Source of the DNA: Trebouxia sp. TZW2008
Taxonomy: Eukaryota > Chlorophyta > Trebouxiophyceae > Trebouxiales > Trebouxiaceae
Length of the DNA stretch: 64,000 nt
Direction: 5' to 3'
Assembly (NCBI GenBank): GCA_002118135.1
Contig: BDIU01000135.1
Span: forward strand, 186,001-250,000
Shown piece after piece: positions 23,860 through 36,060 of the stretch. The notes under the pieces were generated by a model. That model was not told where the DNA came from and ran no database searches. It was given only the letters and a program-made list of their open reading frames with translations. Position 1 is the first letter of the stretch. Every line of letters begins with the position of its first letter. The translations under genes and the position numbers were made by a program.

Positions 23860-26800
23860 CTACACCATACGCTCACCCTTACCGCATGGAAGGGGCCTAA
23901 CACCTCTGTGGATTGACAAAGAAGACTGAAAAGACACAAAAAACTCATCTGGGTGTGCTTTCCTAGCTCTGTGCAGGACTCTGTTGAGCAACTTGGAAGC
24001 TTGTGAAACCTTGCCACTTGCCAACTTGACTTCACCAAGTTGTATGATACCATAAACAAGTACCACCAACCAAGCAATCTTGAGATACATGTACTCATCC
24101 CAAGTAGGGTTTGTGCGCGCAATGAACCCTAGACTGCTTCGGAACAAGACCCATATGCGCACCCCCCTGTGATGCAGGGTGACCCCTTGGAACCCCATCA
24201 CAAGCAGAATGGGCCAAGTCAGGTTTGCTAGGTTCAGCCAGGGAATCTTCTTCTTATGCTGCTCATGGTAGTGACAGACAATGATAAGAATGGCCGCAAC
24301 CACATTCCACATGGCAAACATGAAGGGTAGGTGGATGTGATCGTTGCCGTGCCATGACATGGCGGTGCAAAAAGTGGCCACCATCAGGAATGGCCAAAGT
24401 GTAGCTTGCGAGAGGGGATGCGCATCATTGTCACCCTTAGGCGTGACTTTGATGGCAAATTGGATGCCAAAGAAATGGCCAAAGAGAGCGTGCACGACAC
24501 CCTTGAGAATCCAGTAGGTCTTCACAAATTGGTGCAGGCCATTTTCCCAGGAGAATATGGGTGACTGAACAGGTCTCAAAAGCCCTTGCTTGCGCAGCCA
24601 GGCCTGATGGATTAGGGTTGCAGCCAGAGGCACTGAAGAATGCAGCAGCACTTGTGCCCATGTGACAGGCCCGTAGGGGTGGCCACAGCTGGGCATCAGA
24701 ACCAGCCCCAACACCATGAAAGGGTGGAAGGCATGCCAGACGTAGTACCACACACACATGTATACCTTCCACCGCTCTGGACCTGTTAAGTGTTTGCTCC
24801 AGAACTTGGGAACGTAGACAAGTGTGAGGATGACGAAGCTGCGTGCCCATTGGTATTCCTGCTTCATGCTGTCTTCCAAAGTTGGTGGTCCTTGACCAAC
24901 TGCAGGGCAACAGAGCGCATGTCAATACAGCTGCAGCATCAGCACGGCACTTGAGAATGATCTGCAAAGACAGATTTGCAGCTGAGTACTGCACAAAAAC
25001 GACCTTGGATACAGAAGAGCAGCATGCTGACCATCAGTAATCTGCAGCTGCATATGCAATTCCTCTGCTGTGTGTAGCAAAGCACATTTCTTTACCAGGC
25101 TGTAAGTCAACAGGCTAGATGCAGCATGCTTGCTGTCAGCGTCACAAGTCACTTGCAGCAGCCAATGCCATGAGCAGAATGCTCATGCATTGCAGGCAAC
25201 ATGTACAGCAAGTGTGGCTGAGATGTGCAAATGCAGTGCTTGTAATACTGCCCAAACAGCTTTGAAATGCCGCCAAAGTTGAAGGCACACTGTACACTCC
25301 ATGTAGGTCAAGTCTGAACAGAGGGGCACAAACTGATGCAGTGATGCCTTTCCGGTGCTGAACAGACTGCACAAGCCAAGCGTTGCATGACTGGTTTGTG
25401 TGCACAGAACATCTGCATTGCAATGAATTTGAAGCACAGATGTTTGGGACTCAGCAGAACCGCAACTTCTGCATAAGAATTGCACATATGACACACTGCA
25501 TGCGATGAACACAGCATAACTGCCATGCAGCTGATTGAGCATGTCAATCCTACAGCTTGGACTGAGCATGGCAATGCTTGCATGAGGAACCGGTGATGCA
25601 TTACCTGCTGGAGTCATGATGGAGAAGCAGCCCTTGAAGCCATGGCAAGTCATCAAGAGTGAAGTACTGAAATCCTCATCTAGCTCAGGTCCAATGCCAC
25701 CAGCCTGCAAAGGATTTCCAAAGAATGAGTGCACAGTTGAAGGCAATGTTTGATGCAGAACAAGCAGAAAATTTTGCTGTGATACATGACGATAACAGCA
25801 GTAGTTGATGGTCCACAGGTTCAATACCTTGCTGTGTATGGAGCAAAGCGAGTGTTATGCACATGCTGGCTGGTCACTGCTGTGCTATGATATGCAGGAC
25901 ACCTTGCACATGGCCTGGGGTGACATACCTTGAAATATGCATGGCTGCACTCAGTATATTTATGCAGACAGATTTGGGGCAGAACACGGGCTGGCACAAT
26001 CAGTGCGTACAGCAAGCCATCACTGGCACTGCTGAGCGTACTGATTATTGCTGGCACATGCAAAAGTTGTGAATTGCTGACTGAATAGTAAGTCATGAGG
26101 CATTCTTCCGTCTGCAGTTAAGCGCCACTTACTGCTTTGGAATGCGCACATACAAGCCCCATCTGGCTCGTTTGCATCAATAAACAGCATGCAAACCTTG
26201 CTTTGCAAGTCTGAACAGTGACTGATAGGCACTTACCGCTTTGAGATGCGCAGTCCGGACAACGTAGTGGGAGCCAATGCAGACAGGCATGAAGTCTGGA
26301 AACCATGCTGCTTGACCTGCCCCGTTGAAAACTGCTTCATAGTACAACCTGCCTCTTGCAGCCCAAGAGTTTGAGCAGCCCAGTGTGTTCACACTCGGAC
26401 AGGCAACATAGCCAATGGAAGGGTCCAAGAATGCTGGTAGGCATGATGACAAGTATGTAGGTCCTGGGATGTGGTCGCAGTCAAACTGCGCTACCACATC
26501 ATACTCTGCATATCCCCTGCAGTGCACCACAAGTCTGTCAAGCCTCAGGCAACTGCACATGTATGCTGTATGACAGAGTGCTGTGGTGCTGCAGAGGCTG
26601 AGTAACTACACACACTGAAGACTCATGTGTTAGTCGATGGCACAAACAGCAATGTGCAGCTCAGTGTAAGAGCAGGCCGCACCAGTGATCATAGAAATAT
26701 GCTAGATTGCCCTCTTTGCATTTGGTCCGTCGAGGCCAGGTTGCTCTGTGATATTCTGGGATGCCGAAGCGACAGGACACTCTGATACCGTTCTCTGCGC

Positions 26801-27355
26801 ACCAGGCCTTAATGGCTTCTGTCGGCCTGCAAATAAATTAAACAAACGTTTCAGGTCCCTTACTGCGGTCGCCGCGAGCTGCAGCAGCTAGCAGTGCAGT
26901 CGAAAAGCTGTCAGCCGAGAATCGAAATCGCTGCACAGTCACTTCAGAGCGCCTTGCCTTTCATCTGCCAGCCAAACGTCGTATGGATATGGATAGTTTT
27001 GATTCAACATAGCTTTCAATGTGGTTTGCACAACTTCGAAGGGTTCCGATGGTGCGCGCGTGACTATCATGGCAGCCCGAGAAGCCGGTATCGGCTTGTT
27101 GGCATCGATGGTTCGAGCCCGGCCGAGAAGTCCGTACACCAACATAGTTTCGTAGTTGATCAACGCGTACACAACGGTCAGCAGAATGTCTGCCATCGTC
27201 CATGTTGGTGTGAAGAAACCTCCATGGACGTGAAACACCCACCAGGCCCAATAAAAAACCCATGTGGCGCTCAGGGCGAGCAACGAAAAGCACAATGCGA
27301 ACTTTTGCCGCGGCGATAGCAACGCCTTGAACGGCGAAGACTGCATTTTCGACAT
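23860..27355 (-). CDS. GT2 cellulose-synthase-like membrane glycosyltransferase
   Basis: Five exons: 26958..27355, 26683..26826, 26237..26516, 25605..25704, 23860..24899; 653 residues, all phases consistent. Two N-terminal membrane segments (FALCFSLLALSATWVFYW and ILLTVVYALINYETMLVYG) precede a processive GT-A domain. It has ADERPTEAIKAWCAENGIRV, WPRRTKCKEGNLAYFY, the DxD in YDVVAQFDCDHIPGPTYL (Asp193/Asp195), the base motif LDEDFSTS (Asp285), and a QxxxW motif as QEYQW (Gln321-Trp325) in place of the usual QxxRW. Exon 5 holds about six C-terminal membrane helices. This is the layout of bcsA/cellulose-synthase-like enzymes that polymerise and export a beta-glycan; the sugar is not predictable. 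Intron 1 is GC-AG (AAAG|GCAAGG). The exon 5 acceptor could instead lie 9 bp later in the same frame. Confidence 0.88.
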
Positions 27356-30300
27356 TGCAGCGTAGGCCGGTCTGGAGTCCGCAGCGTGCTCGGCTCTGCA
27401 AGATCAAATTCGGGTGAACTGGTCACGTGCCATCATACTGGATTTCACTTAAGTACTAGGTTGAAGTTCGCCTTCTCCTGAAATTCATCAGCCCCGCTGC
27501 ATGATGCCATTTTGCTTGGCTTTGCCAAGAATGATGCAATCATCATGGCCCACGCTGGCGCCAGCTTCGCAAGCAAGCCACGCAAAGCTGTAAGCTCGCA
27601 CGTGCACTTCAGTCGAGCTTGCCACATCATGCATGAAAGGACAGAGCAGACGCTGCTGATACATGCTGCCTTCAGTGCCAGCATGCCTGTCGTGAAAGCA
27701 TGACGTCAGAGTCAAGCACTGTGGCAAGCTTAAGATTTCAAGATTCTTACACTCTTAGCCGTGTTGTGCCTGTCTCTATCAACCGGTCGGCTGTAGTTGA
27801 GGATTTTACTGCTCTCTACGGAAGGTTGTGAAATACGTCAAAGAGATCCTGACAGAGTTCTCAAGCTATAGCATAGATAGAGCCAAAACAGTCGTTGTTG
27901 CACCTGACCTTGCACAGGAAACAGATTGCAGGTTGCTGCAGAGGCAGGAACATATGCTCCAAGATGCTCCTGCTCAAAAAGGCTTTCACGACCACATGCA
28001 AGTAGTTTCTCAAAATAGACTTGTGTTGCTTTCTGAACATTTTATGCATCAGTGGATGCCTGCATAAAGTGGTCCCTGCATGATTGCCCATATGCCTCCA
28101 GCTGGACCATATGGGCATGACAATGCAATTATTTCTGCATGGACGATACTGTGCACTCAGCGTGTTTGCAGTACAATATTTGTTACAGCTGCTGACTGCC
28201 CTGGTTGTATGGCTACACCATGACTCAGATGTGCTGTAGCGCTTTTTGTCGCAATGCTGCATGCATGTAATCAAAATGGTGGCCGATGTAAGCAAGCTAA
28301 TTGTAGCGCCCGTTACACAACCAGTCGCTACACTGCATGACAGCAGAAGAGAAGCAGAATGCAGACGATGGCATGCATATGTGCATTTGAGTTTTGCTAA
28401 ATGCTTCCATCTTGGCATCTGCAAGTGAGTTGCTCATGTGCTGGCCACTTGGCAATTAAGCGACAGGTCATACCTGCTTTTGGAGTGTTGTGAATGGGGC
28501 ATATGTCAGACGCTGCTGGTATAATTCAGAGGTATGAATAGGGACTCAAGCTGGTGATTGGAAAACCATCAGGTGCAAAACTGCAAGGTGACAGCAGTAC
28601 CAGTCATGACCAGTAATGTGCCTTCAGCAAAAGGGTGCATCATTTTTAAGAGGACGTCTGGCTGGCTCAGATGGCTTCCGGATTGCCCATTGGGATCTGA
28701 GCAGGATGCAGTGTCTTTGAGGAGCTAGACACATAATCTTGAATTGGCACCGCCCTTTCGCTTGTCTTGCACAGGAAATCTGCTTGGAGGCTGTGTGCAT
28801 TCTCACGCCCAGCTGCTGCTCACTGCTCAATGGCTTTGTCTGACTGCTAGCTCTTCACTGTTCTCATGCGCTGGTCAACACTGAATCTCAAAGTGCTTAC
28901 TGTTTGCTGCCCACTGTTTGACGCCCACTGCTTGCTGCTTTACTAAAGTGAGCTTTGCCTCACTGGTTGTCTACAGCTTTCATGAGTGGAAAAAGCAAGC
29001 TGAAGACACAGCCTGTCAGTGTGACAAAAGTTTGTCACTGACACTTGTCAGGGTGAAATCTATCAATTGTAAAGGGTACAAATGCTCCTGCTGACTATAC
29101 ACTCACTGCTTGCAACACATCATCTTCATGCTGAGTGACATGTTGACAAAGAGTTCTCGATTACCTGGCCAATTGCTCAACCTTATGAGAGTTACTGCAA
29201 GCAGCACTGCTCAGGCAATGCAGATGTTTCTGCAACCAACTTGTCAGACTCTTGGATCAAAATACAGGTTGAGGAAGGCACGTAATGCACTGGCAGTGCA
29301 TGACTGGTGCCAATGCACACTCTTATCCATGCATGTGATGCAGTCCCCAAGCTTGCTGCAGTGCTTGCACATGGCGGCACATTTACCCAAGATTTTGGAC
29401 TATATGACACACCCAAGGCAGGTCTTCGAATCTGCCTCTGCAGGTTGCAACTTTCGAGCTTGTTTGGACCTACCTGCCCATGTGTATCGCACAGCAGGAC
29501 TGCCATCAAGCCGGATGCACTTGCCTAATCGACTTTGCTCGACGTGGTACAGCACGAATACAGACAACATGCCAGGGCATCTGCACAATGGAACCAGGTT
29601 CACAGTTGCCAGCCCAGAACTGAATCGTATCATGAATTGCTGCAAACGGCAAAGCCTCGCCATCGCAATCGCCGTTTTGTCTTATGTCACATAACTTCGG
29701 CTCGTTAAACTAAGCACGCTGGCTGAAATCGCTTCTTCTTCTCCTTGTTTCAAACGCGTTTTGCCCGGTGGGCTCCCCACTGGGCTCCCCACTTCCATTT
29801 GTGTCATGTCTTCAGGCAGCATATCGGCTGATCATGACCTACCGTTTGCAGTTGTCGTGACGCTTCTCACATGTCACAACAGCTGCAACAGTGTTGAGAG
29901 CGGCTGATGTGCTGATTCTCACGCGATCAGAAGGCCAGCTTGCGCTTTGTCAAATTAAGAGCTGGAGCATGGCTCAGATCGCAACTTGTCTAAGCTGGCA
30001 GCTGTGTTTGTTTGGCTAGGAATTTTTCTGTGTATAGATTTTGCCAGCTCGTCATATTCACTCATACTGCCTAGCAGCGAGTGGACTGCAATGAGAAACC
30101 AGGGATGTCGAAGGCTATATTTTCTGCTGAACACTTGCAACAGATCAGCAAGCCGTTATCTATATCTGTCACAAACGCGAACATCCTCAGCATGTTGCAT
30201 GACCCCAGCCTGCAATCGCTGCCGTCAACGTCAGTGTCATAGCGATTAAGCAGCAGGATGTGTACTGACTTTAGCTGTCCATGTCTGAGAAATTTGAGCA

Positions 30301-30713
30301 GCAGCACGGCATACTGCAATGCAGCTCTCAAGTGTTTGCAAGCCAAAATAGTTTCCTGTCAAACAATGTGGATGCCACATTTCATCTGACAGCCTTGTGC
30401 TGTCCGTCAGGTGAAAAGCAGTTGCATTCATTGCTCCAAATGCCAGCGGCCACAGCCAAGCAAATTGTGCACATTCGTATTGCTACCATATGGCAAAACA
30501 AGTAACTGCGTAATGCCCTACAGCTTTGTGAATGATAATCCAAAAGTTTACACTGTCAGCTCTTGTCACAATCCTTTTCTGTACAAACTGCAAATTGAGC
30601 TTGCAATCTCGACGGCCTTTGGAAAGTCTGTTAGTGAGGAATATGAATCTGGACAGCCTATATACAAGCCTCTCAGTGAAGTAACGTGCATCATGCTCAT
30701 ATATTCGTTGGTC
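27356..30713. other. Intergenic, 3.4 kb, no gene recognised
   Basis: This lies between the 5' end of the GT2 gene and the 3' end of the ferritin-like gene. A plus-strand frame of 194 codons at 29110..29694 and minus-strand frames opposite it show no family motif, signal peptide or supporting splice structure. A short direct repeat GGGCTCCCCACT occurs twice at about 29768..29792. Confidence 0.5.
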
Positions 30714-32926
30714 TCAGCTTGTCTCAGTGATACCTTTGGGAAAGAACCCACCAGGGGTGGTTGCTGAGCCCAAATAAACAATGGCCAAAATCTCATCAAA
30801 GGTGCGTGAAAAGGCAATATTGTAAGGACCAGAAGGAACAATGGTCTCAATATTGTTGGATCCATTGAAAGTGTAAAGACCTTCATCAGCAACGTTGGGA
30901 GGCGTAGTGTTGCTTGCTGCTGCACTGATGTTGCCCCTCAGGGATGAAATTGCATCTGTAGCTTGTCCAACGGTCACTCCATATCCAGTGGCATTGCTGT
31001 AGCTGTCAAACAAAGTCTTGCGGATCTGCAGTAAGACCATGAGCTTAGCAAATTGCGGCTGACTGCTTCCACATTTCATCAAGACACAGGTGCACTCAGA
31101 TCTCAAACAAGCGTGGATTGCATCCATGCATCAAGGCGAATCCACAGAGCACATGCAGAAATGTGGCTGTCACTGATTGTGCTTCAAGTTGAGCTATGCC
31201 ATCAGCTGCAGCAGCAGGAGCATCTTCCTCAAGCATTGTAGCATTAGGGCATAGCACATGGATGCATTAATGCATGCTAGGCAACTCACTGTAGAGAGAA
31301 CATGTGTGCAGAGGCTCAGGCCTTTAGACACTTTCAGAGAGCATCTAAGCAGGAAAACAGCACTCACAGTTCCTGCTTGGTATGCCTCTACAAGGCCAAT
31401 GCCAATAGCTGGTGCAAGCAGAGCTTTTGATGAAATCAGAGGAGCAGCTCCGTTGTAGGCTGACACCCCAACATCTTCAAAGGCAAAAGCAGAAAGAAGG
31501 CCAGTGATGTCATTGGCATAGTAGGTGAATGTAGGGCTGAGGGTGCGACCAAAAACAGCATTGGCAGCAGCAGTAATGGCTGTGAGGTTGATCTGAGGCT
31601 GCGCAACTGCTGCTGGTCCTGCAGAAGCATGTCCATGTCCATGTCCATGTACAAGGACAAGATGCCAATTACAATGAGACATCAGGGCATGAGTTCAATG
31701 AAATGAATGCGCAACAGTCTGTAGCGGCGGCTGGCCAGCTGCAGCGCATGGCCCAGGATGATTGATTGATTGATTGATTGATACCTGTGCCCGCGTGAAC
31801 GCCAGGTAGTTAACAGGTATGCCTCACCCTGTTTCTGTAGGCCATACAGCAGACCCAGGATGAGTCATGCAGCAAGAGGAATGCTGCTGGCGGCTTTGAT
31901 TATAAGGGAACACTCCAATATACATCCAATATGTTATGGTGTACATGCTGCTTCCCAGGGGTTGCCTAGCTTATTACAGCATGAATCTGGATTGTTGGTC
32001 TCATATAAATGTACGGTCTGAGTGCTGTGAGTGCTGTAGCTGACCAAAAGTATTGCGTGTACACAGCCAAAACATACCAAGGTACTCCTGAATGGCGCGC
32101 ACATGAGTTTGCTCATGACCAGCAAACTCCCCAAATAGATTTTGCACAGCTGCTGAGTAATTCCCCTGGATGCAGCCAGCTGGTGCTGGACCACCATTTG
32201 TGTTGTTGATTGGTGTGCCAAAAGCAGCACAATTGTAAAAATTTGCCTGCAAGCCGCATGAGCACTGTATTCAGTAAGGGGCTGCAACCCTAGCCTTGTT
32301 GTTGCACAACAGCAGCTCAGCAATGAGCATGCACAAAGGCATTTCGACCAACCCAAAAAGCTTGACTTTTTGTGGATTTCATGATGCTGTCCCTCATCTC
32401 AAATCAAATACTTTATGTGTGAGTGACACTTAGTGACACAGCAGTGGCAGTCAGCTTGTGGACTTGCAAAATGTTATCCTTGCATGCATTATGTGAGTGA
32501 CACAGAAGCCAGCCTTGCAGCCAAGTTACCTCAAGATACTCCATATTCAGCGCGAGGTTGTAAACGTCGGCGTCCGTGAGTCCTTGTGCAGCTGCATGCA
32601 AGCGCATACCGAAGAAAGTGGTTGCGACCACAGACAAGCGGACCTGCATACACACGCAACTTTGGGGGTCTAATGTCTGCAGCTCAGATGGCAGAAAGGT
32701 GGCGCATCGCGTCGGCAACACAGTTGCAAAGACCGGAGCCTCTTTCCGATCATTTGTGGCGATTCAGCTGCACTGGACTCGATCACGGCGCGTGTGCAAC
32801 ATAATTCAAGCGAACATATTGCTAGCACCACAACGCTATGTCGCACTAGCCAAAGGGTTGCGCAGGATGACAAGCAGCAGCGAGCCGTGACCAAGAAGGC
32901 GTTGCAGTCACCGTCTGCAGTGCCAT
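30714..32926 (-). CDS. Ferritin-like desiccation-related secreted protein
   Basis: Five exons: 32912..32926 (a 15-bp exon), 32530..32643, 32078..32246, 31368..31618, 30714..31025; 286 residues, all phases consistent. The 15-bp first exon MALQT spliced to VRLSVVATTFFGMRLHAAAQ restores a signal peptide, which supports that start, though a micro-exon needs cDNA proof. The mature part is a Ferritin_2 domain: TDADVYNLALNMEYLEANFY, AAFG, GEFAGHEQTHVRAIQEYLG (E-x-x-H metal ligands), INLTAITAAANAVFG, YQAGTIRKTLF and IVYLGS. Family members include plant desiccation-related PCC13-62 and fungal Rds1. Whether the di-metal site is active is unknown. It is probably extracellular; the role in drying or oxidative stress is inferred from the family. 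Confidence 0.88.
31760..31782. repeat. (GATT)n microsatellite
   Basis: Nearly six perfect GATT units in intron 3 of the ferritin-like gene. Confidence 0.9.
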
Positions 32927-33401
32927 GTCGAGGTACTGCCGACGCGGTTGACGCGTTACTTCTCACTGCCCGCACTTGGTTCACCGAGCAGTTAGCCAAC
33001 GCCTCACAAGGATGTAGTGATCTCGATCGAGGACCCTTGTGTTTGACCTGATTGCAACCTCGCGGGTTGATATACTAAATTTTCTAACGTTAGCAGCACA
33101 TGTTGGAGGCGGCCGACTGGTGGCAGTAGTTTGCGAGCACACAAGGCCTGAACACGTGCGGATGATGCCCGAGGAAACCAGGCGAAGTGCCGATTCAGAC
33201 AACGTCATCACGGCTACCTGTCTTCGCTTATCTTCTTGAGGTCTTGCTTCTGCGCGTATCTCAAACTGAGCTTGTTTACATGTCGAGTGCTCAGGAAAAA
33301 GGCCATACAAGGTAAGTGCAGGATATTTTGTTGCATCGTCGTATTCGGTCACAATCAGAGTTTATCCTCTAAGCACTGCCTTCAGCCACCTGGTAGCATC
33401 G

Positions 33402-35169
33402 ATGTTGAACAGACTTCAGGCAAAGAGTGTCGGTTGTGGTAACGTATCCGACTGACGACCCGCCGGTGCTGCAAGCGCCCAAAAAATTCATAACTGCGCT
33501 ATCAGGCACTGACGTTGCACGCTAGCGCTTTCGCACGCGTGCAAGGTGACCCAAGACTTAGCAGTTCACACCGAAGCAAGCAGAGCTCAGGCACCTCACA
33601 GCGTGACGGACGTCGAAAATGGTGGACTCACGCCAAAGCAGCGTCATGATCAGCCGAGGTTTTTGTTCTCGGGGCTGCGATGGTTCAACACTTATCGGCG
33701 CCTATGCGTGGCTGCTTTGGCCTTCAATCTGGCCCTAATGCTTTGTGCAGCGTTGGGCAGATTCTCCACAGGTATTGCTCGCCTCTAATCTCGGACGATT
33801 TTCCTGACACGTAGTGTCCTTGCAGCTGCAGGTTGCACCAGCAACTACCTTGGCAGATGGTTGCAAATGGTCGTAACTGTTTGCAAACTTCCCAGCTTGC
33901 TCCAGCCTGCACGCGCACCTTGATCCTTGAACTTGTATTCAAATCGCATGCTATGTCAAAGCATTAGCAGGCTCACACAACTATTGCATTGCAGGCAGCA
34001 CCCATGCAGTCCTGTTTGCGGTTGGCAACATTCTGGTGGCTGTCCTTTTCCGCAATGAAGTCTTCCTCTTTGGCTTATACTGGTGCACAGTCAATGGCTG
34101 TTTGTTCTTCCACATGCCTTTGAGGGTCAGAAAATGTGCCACTGACTTGCTGCTGCACATTGGTGGACTGCACAGCGGTTGTGGAGTGTCATCTCTCATG
34201 TGGTTGGGCTTGACAATGGCTCACCTGCAGCAGCATTTGCACTTAAAGATCACAACTGCCACAGTTGTCAGCATAGGCTGGGTCGTCATGGGTCTGTTGC
34301 TATTAACATGCCTTGCAGCGTTTCCTGTACTCAGGTGGTTCTTGCACAATGTTTTTGAGCGGACGCATCGTTTTGCTGGTTGGTCAGCCCTAGCATTGCT
34401 CTGGGTCTTTGTCATTTTGGCTGATGCCTATGACCCATTGACAGGTGAGTATGACCCTCACCAGGTCGTCAATAAGTCAGAGCTGTGGATCATTTTGGTC
34501 ATCACCTTGCTGATTATTGCACCTTGGCTATCTGTGCGAAGAGTCCCAGTCAAAGCAATCACCCCAAGCAAAAGCAACACCGTCCTGGAAATCTCTGGTG
34601 GCATTGCTGATGGCATGTTGGGCAGAATCAGTAGGCAGCCATTATTGGAATGGCATGCCTTTGGCATTATGTCTGCAGGTCCAGCCAGTAATAGTCACAG
34701 TATGCTGATTGTGGCTAGGGGCGATTTCACATGCGGCTTGGTCACAGACCCGCCCAGCTTTTTATGGGTTCGCTGCTTTCGCTTTGCTGGGCTGCCCTTC
34801 TGTGTAAGAATGTACAAGTCTGTAGTAGCTGTTGCCACTGGAGCTGGCATAGGTGTTGTTTTGTCTTCCATGGTTCAGTTAGATCCAAACGCCATTCATT
34901 TTCATTTCATTTGGGTAGCAAAAGACATTCCTGCAACGTATGGCAATGAAGTTTTGTCCTTGGTTGCGCTTATAGCGCCACAAAATTTGACTGTGATTGA
35001 TACCGCAGCTGAAGCTCGGCCAGACTTAGCTAATTTGGTATGTATGAAGGCTAAATCTATGTCTGCAGAAGCTGTTTTCATCACCAGCAATCCTAAAGTC
35101 ACTCATCAGGTGCAGAGACAGTGTATGCACGAAGGAATTGCAGCCTTTGGCCCAATCTGGGATTCTTGA
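33402..35169 (+). CDS. TmpA/TmpB-like integral membrane oxidoreductase
   Basis: The firm exons are 33556(or slightly upstream)..33771 and 33995..35169, spliced in phase 1 (FSTG|STHAVLFAVGN). A proposed first exon, 33402..33438 (ATG, 12 codons, donor TGTG|GTAACG), joins in phase and gives 475 residues, but it is tentative because the 33556 exon has no ATG of its own. The protein has about six hydrophobic segments with paired histidines (LLLHIGGLHSG, ERTHRFAGWSA), then ISRQPLLEWHAFGIMSAGP and GLVTDPPSFLWVR, an FAD-binding-like block, and ends GIAAFGPIWDS. This matches the plant/fungal TmpA/TmpB-like family, relatives of ferric-reductase-type membrane oxidoreductases and of the C-terminus of some adenylate-forming reductases. 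Substrate unknown. Confidence 0.75.
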
Positions 35170-36060
35170 AATGCTTCACCTTTCAGCCTGTGTAGAGCTT
35201 AGTCTCTACCTGGATCATTCATCTGGATTTGCGCTTTTTTCAACCTTTTTTCAATATTTTGTTGCAGCTCCCAGATCGAGCGCAAGATGTCTTGCAAGCA
35301 ATGGCTGAACAGCACCAACAGACACTGCGCAATGAACTCATATCTGACACTCAGTCCTCCACTAGCCTTGACTTTTCATTGCAATAACTTTTGATTGGGT
35401 GGGATCCATGCGGTTTGACTTTTGAATCAAGGTAGTCCTTGCTTCAGCTTCTTACTTTTGCTTATACTCTTCAACGAGACAAGGATACTTGTTGATAGCA
35501 CGTTGTATGCAAAAATTGTAAGTTTCAGCTTGTTGGAAAGCTTCATTTTCTGAATTATTTTCCAAACCTGTTTTGACCCCTTTTCAGGACCTTTCACAGT
35601 CTGTTCTTGGCCAACTGCTTCTCCAATACAACAGCAAGGCTTCAAGGCAGCACTGCTCGCAGTTCCTGCCTTACAGCCTGATCTACGCATCATTCTGTCA
35701 ATCAGGAATACTGAAACCTGTTCATTTTGCACGCAGCATGTGTGAAGCCATTATAAACTCAACCCCTGACACAGCAAAGGAGCTAGCAACAACTGGGTGT
35801 ATTGACATTTGAGGACGTCAGCAAACCTACACGTAACGAAATGAGCGGGGGTGAATGATTGTGATGAAACACACACGCAGCAACACCGTGGAGAAATACT
35901 GCTGTAGCTTGCAAAAATCATCCGCCCCACAAACAACACACAAAGCTTTCTGGATCAGCCTTGCTGGCTCTCATTTGCCAATGTATCAGCTAAAACTTGA
36001 ACTGCAATATATCATCCCTGCAAATGACTGTTGTACAGGTGTCACATTTGCATGCTGCTG
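35170..36060 (+). other. 3' flank of the TmpB-like gene with a possible alternative last exon
   Basis: A strong acceptor (long T tract ending TTGCAG at 35261..35267) is followed by 40 open codons, 35268..35387, ending TAA. The frame reads LPDRAQDVLQAMAEQHQQTL and ends LDFSLQ. In phase it fits a donor CAG|GTGCAG at 35110 inside the preceding exon, so it may be an alternative C-terminus of that gene or part of something else. The rest to 36060 shows nothing. Confidence 0.35.

Noticed and set aside
27100..27125. GGTTCGAGCCC, resembling a tRNA T-arm box
   Set aside because: It lies inside the first exon of the GT2 gene and has no matching acceptor or anticodon arms.
29110..29694. 194-codon plus-strand frame
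   Set aside because: No recognisable motif, low-complexity composition, overlapping open frames on the other strand, and no splice partners; length alone is weak evidence in this base composition.
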